A stretch of DNA of 21,422 nucleotides from JAHFKM01 sp035655455. GTDB taxonomy: Archaea; Nanobdellota; Nanobdellia; SCGC-AAA011-G17; GW2011-AR18. The notes under the pieces were generated by a model. That model was not told the DNA's origin and did no database searches. It was given only the letters and a program-made list of their open reading frames with translations. This document shows positions 7,201-13,950 of this stretch, piece after piece (the stretch's first letter is position 1; every line of letters begins with the position of its first letter). The stretch is taken from positions 1 to 21,422 of the forward strand of contig DASRUL010000037.1 in assembly GCA_035655455.1 (NCBI GenBank), given 5' to 3'. Position numbers and translations under genes: made by a program.

Positions 7201-7338
7201 TTATATAAAGAGAGGAATTCCATTATGGATAGGATATTCTTTCTCGCATATCAAGCAGGTAAGTTTTTCTTTTTCAGGTGTTAAGTCACCTTTGCAGCTA
7301 GGACATGCTAAAATATCTAAAAGTTTCTTATTGATCAT
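7201..7338 (-). CDS. Trm112-like small zinc-binding protein (45 aa)
   Basis: A short ORF starting with ATG 7338. The protein has LLDILACPSCKGDL near the N-terminus, then LTCLICEKEYPIHNGIPLFI to the end. This is the signature of the Trm112/UPF0434 zinc-ribbon family: CPxC, then CxxC, then YPI.xGIP. Trm112 proteins activate methyltransferases that act on tRNA and release factors; UPF0434 members are of unclear function. At 45 aa it is shorter than typical members (about 60), lacking the middle insertion. It begins one nucleotide after the stop of the upstream gene, so it is co-transcribed with the two membrane proteins. The fold call is strong, the partner unknown. Confidence 0.85.
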   Translation of the reverse strand: MINKKLLDILACPSCKGDLTPEKEKLTCLICEKEYPIHNGIPLFI

Positions 7339-7339
7339 G

Positions 7340-7978
7340 TTAAAATACTCCTAAAAGATAATAGGCGAATTTGTTTGCTGCGAGAGTGAGTCCTTCTGTG
7401 TCTTTGCCTTCGACGATGATGCAGTCTTTCTCTGAGTAAACCTTGTTTTCTGTTCCAAGGGTGAGGTAGATAACTGAGACCGTTTCATTGACAGTGTTGC
7501 AAGTGATGATAGGTAATGCTATTTCTTTGCTGCGTGGTGTTTCCATTGTTAATGCTCCTTGAACGTTCAGCTTGTAAATGCCATATTCTGCCTTGCCGAG
7601 GATTTTTCCTATATCAATGAGCGCGAGGATGGAGTATTGTGCTGTTTTGTTTGCTGTCCCTGGGTCTTGGGTGATGTAAACGCGGTGGGTGCCTGAGGGT
7701 CGTGTGATCTTGTCGAGGAGGTTTGGTTCGAGAGGAATAGCCTCAACATCTTGGGGCCTTTTTCTTAAGGGGATCCTGTAGAGGATGTCGTCAGAGACTG
7801 AATAAACATAGTAGTCTGTTTGGTTTCCAGTGAGGAAGATATCTATTCTATAATCGCCGTTTGCTCCCTTGTAAATAAAATAGTCTTTGCTGTCTTGGTA
7901 TTTTGAGTAGAGAAAAACTGCTCCGAGTGAGAGAAGTAAGAGGATGAAGATGGTGGTGATGACCTTTGTTATGTTCAT
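7340..7978 (-). CDS. Single-TM secreted-domain protein, paralogue B
   Basis: A protein of 212 aa when started at ATG 7978, which overlaps the previous stop as ATGA; a longer reading to 8056 would run into the upstream gene. One N-terminal helix (about 4-22, ITTIFILLLLSLGAVFLY) is followed by an outer domain. The C-terminus carries LPIITCNTVNETVSVIYL, then EKDCIIVEG, then KFAYYLLGVF. The upstream neighbour has LPLLSCNDKAQTIFLQY, then QDNCLVLQA, then RFLYSILGVM. The two are therefore tandem paralogues with two conserved cysteines and an LGV(M/F) terminus. I recognise this as a recurring small DPANN protein type without a known function. Confidence 0.85.
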   Translation of the reverse strand: MNITKVITTIFILLLLSLGAVFLYSKYQDSKDYFIYKGANGDYRIDIFLTGNQTDYYVYSVSDDILYRIPLRKRPQDVEAIPLEPNLLDKITRPSGTHRVYITQDPGTANKTAQYSILALIDIGKILGKAEYGIYKLNVQGALTMETPRSKEIALPIITCNTVNETVSVIYLTLGTENKVYSEKDCIIVEGKDTEGLTLAANKFAYYLLGVF

Positions 7979-8565
7979 GGCATAACCCCTAAGATGCTGT
8001 AAAGAAACCGCGTGATGACCTTTGAAGGATCGTGGTCTGCTTGGAGCACCAGGCAATTGTCTTGGTGAAAAATTTTGCTTTCATTGCTGTACTGTAAAAA
8101 GATGGTTTGTGCCTTGTCGTTGCAGCTGAGGAGTGGAAGGTCTGGGCATCCTTCCTCGTTAATGCAAGCTGGAGTTGGCGTTTTTCCAAGGTAAAAAAAG
8201 AAGGCCTTAAGGCGTTGGAGTTCGTAGCTTTGTTCGTTTGTGTCTGCGGGGTTGAAGAGGAGGTACACCTTTTTTTGGGGAAGGGTAAAGGATTCAACAG
8301 GAATGTCTTCGAGATCCCTTGGTAGGTGTTCGAAGCTGAGTGGTTGCCCGTTGATGCTGGTTGCCCATCCTGTGGGGCTTTGGAAGAAGTAATAATTGTT
8401 ATAGGTGTATGCTTCTTCTTGAGGGCTGAAGAGTGTGAGGACTGATCCTATCATTAAAATAATAATGCCTATGCCGAGGATGAGGATGGTTTTTTTGTTT
8501 TTGAAGAAGGATTCCTGCTGAGCGACTGGGAGTTCGAGGTTCTTGGCGTATTTCCACTTTTTCAT
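7975..8565 (-). CDS. Single-TM secreted-domain protein, paralogue A
   Basis: A 196-aa protein. A cytoplasmic N-terminus (MKKWKYAKNLELPVAQQESF) precedes a membrane helix at about 27-48 (ILILGIGIIILMIGSVLTLF). The extracytoplasmic domain has four cysteines, two of which (in ACINEEGC) are not shared with paralogue B. The conserved C-terminal block (LLSCND... DNCLVLQ... FLYSILGVMP) matches the next gene. It is first in a three-gene unit with paralogue B and the Trm112-like gene. A TATA box about 30 nt before ATG 8565 suggests a leaderless message. Function unknown; proximity to the S-layer gene suggests an envelope role. Confidence 0.87.
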   Translation of the reverse strand: MKKWKYAKNLELPVAQQESFFKNKKTILILGIGIIILMIGSVLTLFSPQEEAYTYNNYYFFQSPTGWATSINGQPLSFEHLPRDLEDIPVESFTLPQKKVYLLFNPADTNEQSYELQRLKAFFFYLGKTPTPACINEEGCPDLPLLSCNDKAQTIFLQYSNESKIFHQDNCLVLQADHDPSKVITRFLYSILGVMP

Positions 8566-8588
8566 GATGATTGGAGAAAAAATGCTGG

Positions 8589-8600
8589 TTTAAATAAATT
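8589..8600 (-). promoter_or_regulatory. TATA box for the 8565-7201 operon
   Basis: The minus strand reads AATTTATTTAAA, centred about 30 nt upstream of ATG 8565. It lies just downstream of the S-layer terminator hairpin on the same strand. Confidence 0.55.
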
Positions 8601-8616
8601 ATGAAAAAAAGGAAAG

Positions 8617-8641
8617 AAAAAACAGTAGTTTTGCGCTACTG
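8617..8641 (-). terminator. Hairpin plus T-run after the S-layer gene
   Basis: On the minus strand CAGTAG (8641-8636), a 7-nt loop and CTACTG (8628-8623) form a 6-bp stem, followed at once by six T residues (8622-8617). It lies 20 nt beyond the S-layer stop codon. Confidence 0.6.
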
Positions 8642-8660
8642 TGGTTGCGGTTGACCAATT

Positions 8661-10916
8661 TTAACGTATGGTGATTCCGCCTGATTCAATGCCTTTAACG
8701 ACAACGCTGGTTCCTTTGAGCTTGTCTGCATTATCCTTGTAGTTTTTGAGGACTATGCCTGCTGCTCTGGTGTTTTCCTTGTCGTAACCCGCCACGATTA
8801 AAGCCCAGTTGTTCCCGTTCTTCATGAGTTCGATGACTGCTTCTCCTGGGCTGATGCCTGAGGCTGTGCCATAGGTTGGGAAGCTCAGTTGCTTGAGTTT
8901 CGCGGTGACCTCATTGATTGCTGGTCCTCCAACTGAGATGACATTCCAGTCTGACAAGTTTGCGAGGACATCCGTGTCCTTCTTGCTCATGACGCCGGTA
9001 ATTGGTCCTTTGAAGACTGTTCCTGCTGGTTTGCTAAGACCCTTTGGTTGTGCTACCCTAACATTAACCTTGAAGTCTGCTACGTCTGGTGGCACGCGTA
9101 ATTTGAGCTTGTCGCTTGCGGAGGTTGAGTCTGGATCTACAACAATCATGCCTCCAGCCAGTCTCGTATTTTCAGCATAGCTTGAGATATCAATTGCTCC
9201 GAGAGCTCCTGTTCTGTTCCAAGAGACATCGTAAACGACACTAGTATCTCCGTCAGTGTGGCCGAAATACTCGATTGCGTTGGCGTTAGTCTGCCTGACA
9301 AAGAGGGTAAGGTTTGAAAACCCACCAAGCGTTCCCAGCTCAGAGATGTCTATCCAGATTTGACCTGTGTTTGTCGCATTTGGCGCAGCCCTAATGCTGA
9401 CAGGAATGGTACTGCTCTTGTAGTCGATGTTAAAGGCAGTGATACTATCATTGGTCACTGGAACATCAAGCGAAGCGAAGCGAAGGGCCTTGCTTCCGTC
9501 TTGTTCCTTTCTATAGAGGACATAGCCGCTTCCAGCGTTTCCATTATACGTTCCATTTGCCTGTAAGTAAATGGTGTCTGTATCTGTTCCTCCAGCGACA
9601 AACCCAGAGTTGGACTGTCCTTGTGCCTTGAAGGCGAGAACCCGTGCGGCAGTCACAGGATTCAAGTCTGTGCTGTTTTGGTAGAGGTCTCTTGTTGTCG
9701 CTTCAATTTGGTAGTCTCCAAACTCGTCATCTTTCTGGTTTGGTCCTTCGTGAATGACGCAAGCGTAATTCCAGGGTAGGCAGAGGTATTCTCCTTCGTA
9801 TAAAGGATGCTTAACAAGAGGGTTATCGTCCTCACTGACATCGTCAATGTTCAAGTCAAGTAAAACGCCGATTCTTGGGGCTTGTGTGTCAAGGCTTGCG
9901 AGGTCCCATACCCAGATAGGATCATCTTCATCTTCTCCGATAAATTCGTTTCCGTCATTGTAGGTCTTTCGCGCATCCGCGCCAACAAAGAGAGTTGCGC
10001 TGTCGAGGCTTGTTCCTTCTTCATCAAAGATGTCTTCTACTCTGACTTCGACACCTTTTTTTGTTTTAGAGCTGTCTTCGCTGATAACCTCTACTTGTCC
10101 TCCAATATCAACTTCTGCCTTCGTTGAGGATGTTCCCTTAAGGCAAACCGTAACAGCCCCTTCAAGGCCTGTTGTTTGAACGCAATCGTTTGCGTTCAAC
10201 CTGTATTCTTGACCGACGTTAATTGTCACAGAGTCTGCGTCTCGCGCAATCCCAATAAGTTCAAGATTTTTGCCCAAGAAAGGAATGTTGATTGGGTCTG
10301 TTTGTGTCGCGTTTGCGATGTAGTTTCCCGCCTTGAGGTTTTCGTCAAACACAAAGAAATACCCGACTGAGTTTGCCTTCATGGGAAAGAAGATGCGATC
10401 TTTCCAGTCCTCATCCCTGTTATCGTTGTAAGTAAGCCCTGTCTCGACACGGGCGTTGGCTGTCAATCTTACCTCTTCATGGTAATTATAGTCGTCATCA
10501 ACATCCCCAATGTCTATTCTAATACTAGCGTCTTTGAAGCCCTTGAGGTGGCTGTCTGTGAGGTTCGCCCTGAAGCCGTCTGTTGCGTCGATTAAAGATC
10601 TGTTTAAAGGAATGTCTTCTAATTGGTCTGATTCAAACTCGAGTTTGCCTGCTGCAGGGGTAGTAGCGGCTGCTGTGGCTGTTGTAGTTGGTGAGCCTGC
10701 GAGACTAAAGGTGATGTCTGCTGCTGCGGTGCTGTCTGCTTCATCTGCTGCGCTTCCCACAACAACGACAGTGTTGGTTGTAAATGGTCGCGGGTAATCA
10801 CTGAGGGTATAGGTTTGTGCTAGTGCGCCTGTCAAGGTCATTCCTAGCATCGCAACGCTGGTTCCTACAGCTGCGATCTTTCGTAACGTCTTTCGTATTG
10901 TAAATTGTTCTTGCAT
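8661..10916 (-). CDS. S-layer protein
   Basis: A 751-aa secreted protein. Residues 1-34 form a signal peptide (TLRKIAAVGTSVAMLGMTLT then GALA, predicted cleavage after ALA). The mature N-terminus YTLSDYPRPFTTNTVVVVGS, with AADEADSTAAADI after it, matches the N-terminal domain of archaeal (Methanococcus-type and DPANN) S-layer proteins. The C-terminal block (about 660-751) also matches: VISVGGPAINEVTAKL, LSFPTYG, ISPGEAVIEL, ALIVAGYDKENTRAAGIVL. Between them is a long acidic, beta-rich, Asn/Thr/Asp-rich region that suggests glycosylation. No C-terminal membrane anchor is visible. It has its own strong-looking promoter, a perfect Shine-Dalgarno leader and a terminator, as expected for the most abundant surface protein. 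Confidence 0.95.
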   Translation of the reverse strand: MQEQFTIRKTLRKIAAVGTSVAMLGMTLTGALAQTYTLSDYPRPFTTNTVVVVGSAADEADSTAAADITFSLAGSPTTTATAAATTPAAGKLEFESDQLEDIPLNRSLIDATDGFRANLTDSHLKGFKDASIRIDIGDVDDDYNYHEEVRLTANARVETGLTYNDNRDEDWKDRIFFPMKANSVGYFFVFDENLKAGNYIANATQTDPINIPFLGKNLELIGIARDADSVTINVGQEYRLNANDCVQTTGLEGAVTVCLKGTSSTKAEVDIGGQVEVISEDSSKTKKGVEVRVEDIFDEEGTSLDSATLFVGADARKTYNDGNEFIGEDEDDPIWVWDLASLDTQAPRIGVLLDLNIDDVSEDDNPLVKHPLYEGEYLCLPWNYACVIHEGPNQKDDEFGDYQIEATTRDLYQNSTDLNPVTAARVLAFKAQGQSNSGFVAGGTDTDTIYLQANGTYNGNAGSGYVLYRKEQDGSKALRFASLDVPVTNDSITAFNIDYKSSTIPVSIRAAPNATNTGQIWIDISELGTLGGFSNLTLFVRQTNANAIEYFGHTDGDTSVVYDVSWNRTGALGAIDISSYAENTRLAGGMIVVDPDSTSASDKLKLRVPPDVADFKVNVRVAQPKGLSKPAGTVFKGPITGVMSKKDTDVLANLSDWNVISVGGPAINEVTAKLKQLSFPTYGTASGISPGEAVIELMKNGNNWALIVAGYDKENTRAAGIVLKNYKDNADKLKGTSVVVKGIESGGITIR

Positions 10917-10924
10917 AGTATAAA

Positions 10925-10931
10925 CACCTCC
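10925..10931 (-). promoter_or_regulatory. Strong Shine-Dalgarno of the S-layer gene
   Basis: The minus strand reads GGAGGTG, complementary to the archaeal 16S rRNA 3' end, 8 nt before ATG 10916. It supports this start. It is unusual here because most operon leaders appear to be leaderless. Confidence 0.8.
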
Positions 10932-10971
10932 ATGTGTTTAGGTTTTTTGTTCAGTGGTTAGCCGGCTTCCT

Positions 10972-10986
10972 GTTTATAAAGATATA
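10972..10986 (-). promoter_or_regulatory. TATA box of the S-layer gene
   Basis: The minus strand reads TATATCTTTATAAAC. The TTTATAAA core is centred about 60 nt upstream of ATG 10916, predicting a leader of about 30-35 nt that contains the Shine-Dalgarno sequence. Confidence 0.6.
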
Positions 10987-10987
10987 C

Positions 10988-10999
10988 CTACTCGAGTAG
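10988..10999. promoter_or_regulatory. 12-bp perfect palindrome, candidate operator or activator site
   Basis: CTACTCGAGTAG is a perfect inverted repeat immediately upstream of the S-layer TATA/BRE region, and about 24 bp before a TATA-like TTTATA (11023-11028) that could serve a divergent small gene. The location is where archaeal activators usually bind. Confidence 0.45.
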
Positions 11000-11061
11000 C
11001 TAGGTGGCGCCTTCTTTGCTTGTTTATACTGGTTTTAAGCCGTATTGAAGAGGTTCTTGAG

Positions 11062-11193
11062 GTGATTCAGAAAAGAGGATGTTATCACTTTAAAATAAAA
11101 AATGATGTGGAATTTATAAATGGAAAGGAAGTTGTGAAGTCCTTAACAGCGGTTTTGTTCGAGAAACGGTTTAAGGAAGGGCGCAGAGTCTGA
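11062..11193 (+). CDS. Small hypothetical protein, 43 aa (start uncertain)
   Basis: A plus-strand ORF, purine-rich like other plus-strand genes here. It encodes VIQKRGCYHFKIKNDVEFIN, then GKEVVKSLTAVLFEKRFKEG and RRV. I chose GTG 11062 because a TATA-like TTTATA sits at 11023-11028 and GAGG precedes the codon; the frame is open back to about 10954. The 3' end overlaps the convergent pilin-like gene by 23 bp. The residue pattern (alternating charged and hydrophobic, 'xFINGKEVVKSL') looks like a real small domain, but I do not recognise the family. It may be a chance ORF. Confidence 0.4.
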   Translation: MIQKRGCYHFKIKNDVEFINGKEVVKSLTAVLFEKRFKEGRRV

Positions 11194-11638
11194 GAAAGGA
11201 GAGGTAAGGTGTTTTGTCTGTTTGGATGCGGAAAGGAGGAGAGGTTGTGCCTGTTTCGCATGATCCAAAGTGAAGAACGTCTTCTTCTTTGGTTTGGACT
11301 GTAAAAGCGTAGTCAACACCGATGTTGTTTTTGAAGAGCTCATCAAAGACTGGCCGAAGTTCATCCGTGAGTGTGGCGCACGCGTTCTTTGCCCCGCAGT
11401 AAGCGTCTTGGGGCTGTCGATGGCAATGGAGGACTGCTTCTTTGAAGGGCCTTTGGCACAGCTCGAGTTCGAGAAGGCTGTTCATGAGGTTTGTTGCTTG
11501 GGTAACTCTTAAGGTGCTGAGTTCTCGTGCTGGTTTGTCTTGGTCGAATATGCTAAACCGAAGATAGAAGAGCGCTCCGATCAGGATTAAAACAATAATA
11601 ATGACCAGTCCGATGAGTTCTGCCTGTCCTTGCTTCAT
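11171..11638 (-). CDS. KQGQ-type pilin-like or secreted protein, last of four
   Basis: A 155-aa protein beginning MKQGQAELIGLVIIIVLILI. A short basic leader ending in Gly-Gln is followed directly by a hydrophobic helix, the layout of archaeal class III (prepilin) signal peptides cut after Gly. The outer part carries seven cysteines, including a cluster (ELCQRPF, VLHCHRQP, YCGAKNACATL) and FGSCETG, so disulfides are likely. ATG overlaps the upstream stop as ATGA. It is the last gene of the operon; its 3' end overlaps a possible plus-strand ORF. The exact family is unknown to me, but this protein type recurs in DPANN genomes. Confidence 0.88.
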   Translation of the reverse strand: MKQGQAELIGLVIIIVLILIGALFYLRFSIFDQDKPARELSTLRVTQATNLMNSLLELELCQRPFKEAVLHCHRQPQDAYCGAKNACATLTDELRPVFDELFKNNIGVDYAFTVQTKEEDVLHFGSCETGTTSPPFRIQTDKTPYLSFLRLCALP

Positions 11639-12159
11639 AGGTTATAGCCTTCCACAATGAAAATGCCTATACTATACTTCTTGGTGAGGGGATTGTAGAG
11701 GGAGATGGGAGTGACGGTTGTGAGAGCGGTGCTGTCTTCTCTGCTTGGCTTCTTGTCATACAATGTCCATACACCGCAGTCTTGACTGTTAGTAAAGGTG
11801 CAAGGCCTGGTATTCTTGACAGGATAGAGGCTTTTCACAGTGATTGTTTTAAATCCATATTCTGAGAAAAGGCCTTCTTCTCTTTTTGCGAGGATGCTAA
11901 AGCTCGTTAATTTAGTGGAGTCAAGGCAGGGTCCAACCTTAGTATAAGAGGAGCAGACAACTTCTGGGCTGCGGGGAAGAATGCTGATGAGAAGATTGAA
12001 GTGTTCTTTTTGAAAGGTCTTGGCTTCTTGGCTGATGCTTGCCTCTTGGTATCTGATGAAGAAGACGATTCCCAAGAGGAGGAGGATGACGAAAACAAAC
12101 AAGATAAGAATGGTTTCTTGGATTTGGAGTTGTCCTTTAGTTAGAAGACGGTTGGGCAT
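11635..12159 (-). CDS. KGQ-type pilin-like or secreted protein, third of four
   Basis: A 174-aa protein starting MPNRLLTKGQLQIQETILIL. The class III-like leader (TKGQ) has Glu at the fifth position after Gly, as in many archaeal pilins, before a helix (FVFVILLLLGIVFFIRY). The outer domain has four cysteines (VVCSSYTKVGPCLD, TRPCTFTNSQDCGVW). The C-terminus IFIVEGYNL is hydrophobic. ATG 12159 gives a 19-nt overlap with the preceding gene, longer than the usual ATGA, but no better start is visible. Translational coupling is likely on both sides. Confidence 0.87.
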   Translation of the reverse strand: MPNRLLTKGQLQIQETILILFVFVILLLLGIVFFIRYQEASISQEAKTFQKEHFNLLISILPRSPEVVCSSYTKVGPCLDSTKLTSFSILAKREEGLFSEYGFKTITVKSLYPVKNTRPCTFTNSQDCGVWTLYDKKPSREDSTALTTVTPISLYNPLTKKYSIGIFIVEGYNL

Positions 12160-13133
12160 TCATGTCCTCCAAGTGCTTCGTTGATTTTGATGAGGGCTGC
12201 CGAGAGGCTTTGGCTGTTTCTCGGGAATGTGGTCGCGTACTGTGTGAGTGCTTGTTGGAGTGTTGAGTAATCGCAGGCTTGGCCTGACGCTGCCTGGTTG
12301 AGGAGGAGTGCCTTCGTGCTGTAGATAGCTGTTGTTCTCTTGAGGCGGCGGGTTGCTCTGCTGAGGCTGCAGGTATACTGTTCTGGAGTGGAAGTGAAGA
12401 AAGCGCCGTAGAGAAGTGCCTCTCCATAGTAAGGGATTGGTTGTGAAGGTGTTGTTCCTTCGTAGAAGATGACGTATTCTTGTTGTGTATCAACGCTGAG
12501 GATGCTTGCCTCTTCGTAGCTTGCTGCTGCTGTTTTGAGGTCTTGCTGGCTTGGCTGGGTGAAGTAAATGATGCGGGCCTTTCGTGCTGCTCTGGGGTCA
12601 AAGGGGGTGTCTTTGTCTTGCCTGATGACAGTGAAAATTTTTGGAAGGTCAAGGCCTTGGACGTAGTCCCTGCTGCCTCGGTCATAAATGAGGAAGTAGG
12701 TTAGGGTTGGGTCTGAGAAGTAAAGCAGGGGTGTGATGAAGTAGGGATAATTCCAGCTGTAGATCCATGCGTCTAGGGCGTCTGTGCGGAGAGTGTTTGG
12801 TGCGAAAACGACTTCATTTTTGAGGTCTTGGGTGAACTGGTTGTCAACAGTGAGGCTGGATTCGTCTTTGTTGCAGGTGTAGGCCAAGAGTGCTGTGACG
12901 CCGAGGCTGAAGGCGCTGTCGTCTAAGTAGTGCTCTTTGCTTGTTGAAGCTTGAAGAAGTTGGATGTTTTCTGAGAGTGTTTTTGCGACAGTGGCGCTTT
13001 GTCTTTTTTCTTGGATTGTGACGTATCTAGAGGTGAAGACTGCGAAGAAGCTGAGAACGATTGCGCCTGCGATGATGACAAAGAGCCAGTTGAATTGTTC
13101 TGCTTGTCCTTTCTTGTTCATGGTGTTTTTCAT
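12141..13133 (-). CDS. KKGQ-type secreted protein, second of four (330 aa)
   Basis: The leader is MKNTMNKKGQAEQFNWLFVI, with a membrane helix to about residue 36. The 290-residue outer domain has four cysteines (AYTCNKDE, QYTCSLSRA, QACDYST, GHECPTVF) and many Tyr and Thr residues. I used ATG 13133, which overlaps the upstream stop as ATGA; ATG 13122 is an internal alternative that still keeps the KKGQ. It is the largest member of the operon and may be the structural core or a cap. I recognise the QFNWxFV start as a recurring DPANN secreted type; no function is established. Confidence 0.88.
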   Translation of the reverse strand: MKNTMNKKGQAEQFNWLFVIIAGAIVLSFFAVFTSRYVTIQEKRQSATVAKTLSENIQLLQASTSKEHYLDDSAFSLGVTALLAYTCNKDESSLTVDNQFTQDLKNEVVFAPNTLRTDALDAWIYSWNYPYFITPLLYFSDPTLTYFLIYDRGSRDYVQGLDLPKIFTVIRQDKDTPFDPRAARKARIIYFTQPSQQDLKTAAASYEEASILSVDTQQEYVIFYEGTTPSQPIPYYGEALLYGAFFTSTPEQYTCSLSRATRRLKRTTAIYSTKALLLNQAASGQACDYSTLQQALTQYATTFPRNSQSLSAALIKINEALGGHECPTVF

Positions 13134-13627
13134 TGTCGGAGTGTTGCCTCTGCGTGTGTTCCCTTGGAGGCGAGGAGGAGATTGAGCCTTCCGTCAAGGG
13201 TGTCGTCGCAAAGGAGTTCTGTGGGACGGAGTTTTTTTATTTCAAAAGGGTCAAAGTGGATGTTGGTCTTGGTGCTTGCGATAAATACATTGTCTCTGAA
13301 GGATGTTGCTGAAAGTGCTTCAAGTGTTTCTCTGACATCAGAGTATTCAAGGGTGTTGAGATTGTTTAAAGTGTTGGGTGTGGCGATGCAAACTGCTTTC
13401 ATGTTCGAGCATGTGGGGATGTTGGTTTTGGTTGTGCTTCCTGGTGGTTGTTCCGCGATGTCTCTGACTGCGCTTTGTAAGTCTTTTTGAAAGGTTTTTA
13501 TGCAGACCTTTTCTCCAAAATCAAGTAATCCTGTGATCGCTTTGTATCCGAAGAAGATAATGAGCGCAGCGACTACAAGGGTGAAGATGATGGTAAAGGG
13601 CTGGGAGAAGAGTTGTCCTTGTTTCAT
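13130..13627 (-). CDS. KQGQ-type pilin-like protein, first of four
   Basis: A 165-aa protein from ATG 13627: MKQGQLFSQPFTIIFTLVVA, a membrane helix to about 32, then a domain with four cysteines (EKVCIKTF, PTCSNMKAVCIATP, LLCDDTLDG). The frame is open 46 codons further upstream, but a TATA box about 26 nt before 13627 and the signal-peptide layout fix the start. It opens the four-gene operon ending at 11171. The tail TEATLRQ-like end (AEATLRQ) overlaps the next start by 4 nt. Confidence 0.88.
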   Translation of the reverse strand: MKQGQLFSQPFTIIFTLVVAALIIFFGYKAITGLLDFGEKVCIKTFQKDLQSAVRDIAEQPPGSTTKTNIPTCSNMKAVCIATPNTLNNLNTLEYSDVRETLEALSATSFRDNVFIASTKTNIHFDPFEIKKLRPTELLCDDTLDGRLNLLLASKGTHAEATLRQ

Positions 13628-13648
13628 CGGGTTTTTTTGGGAGTGGTT

Positions 13649-13676
13649 GTTTTTATGGGTTTCGGAAGGTTTTCGG
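13649..13676 (-). promoter_or_regulatory. TATA box and 16-nt element of the pilin-like operon
   Basis: The minus strand shows CCGAAAACCTTCCGAA (13676-13661), then CATAAAAAC (13657-13649) centred 26 nt before ATG 13627. The upstream 16-mer matches the one at 20373-20388 at 14 of 16 positions and contains BRE-like CGAAA. Confidence 0.5.
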
Positions 13677-13709
13677 AAAATCTTTAGAAAAGTTTTTAAA
13701 AAAGAAAAC

Positions 13710-13717
13710 TTTATATA
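13710..13717 (+). promoter_or_regulatory. TATA box of the toxin-antitoxin operon
   Basis: TTTATATA is centred about 30 nt before ATG 13744, divergent from the pilin-like operon promoter about 55 bp away. Confidence 0.55.
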
Positions 13718-13743
13718 GAACAATGTTATATAATAAGTATAAT

Positions 13744-13950
13744 ATGGAAGCGTTGGCAAAAACAAGAAAATTGGGAGGTTCGCTTATAGTGACTATTCCA
13801 AAAATGGTTGTTGAAAATGAAAATTTAAGGGAAGACGAGTTGGTGAAGATAGAAATAAAAAAAGTGAAGAAAAGTGGGTTTGGATTATTTAAAGGATTAG
13901 GAAAGTTTACTAAAGAAGACAAATTTAAGGGGCAGCTTGAAGATGAGTAA
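13744..13950 (+). CDS. AbrB/SpoVT-like (VapB/MazE-type) antitoxin
   Basis: A 68-aa protein from ATG 13744. The N-terminus ALAKTRKLGGSLIVTIPKMV followed by LREDELVKIEI is the swapped-hairpin AbrB/SpoVT DNA-binding fold typical of VapB or MazE antitoxins. The Lys/Gly-rich C-terminal tail (SGFGLFKGLGKFTKEDKFKG) is the expected toxin-binding segment. ATG 13723 in the same frame is too close to the TATA box, so I reject it. The gene overlaps the PIN toxin by 8 nt. It probably neutralises the toxin and represses its own operon. It is AT-rich compared with the surface genes, suggesting horizontal origin. Confidence 0.85.
   Translation: MEALAKTRKLGGSLIVTIPKMVVENENLREDELVKIEIKKVKKSGFGLFKGLGKFTKEDKFKGQLEDE

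Noticed and set aside
7136..7354. 72-codon plus-strand ORF across the tRNA
   Set aside because: It begins inside the tRNA anticodon region and runs antisense to the Trm112-like gene; composition is explained by those features.
12137..12685. 182-codon minus-strand ORF
   Set aside because: A shadow of the 330-aa KKGQ gene; no start signal, and a Ser/Gln/Thr-rich low-complexity translation.
13723..13743. Seven-codon N-terminal extension of the AbrB-like antitoxin
   Set aside because: The start would lie only about 9 nt from the TATA box, and the extension is outside the domain.
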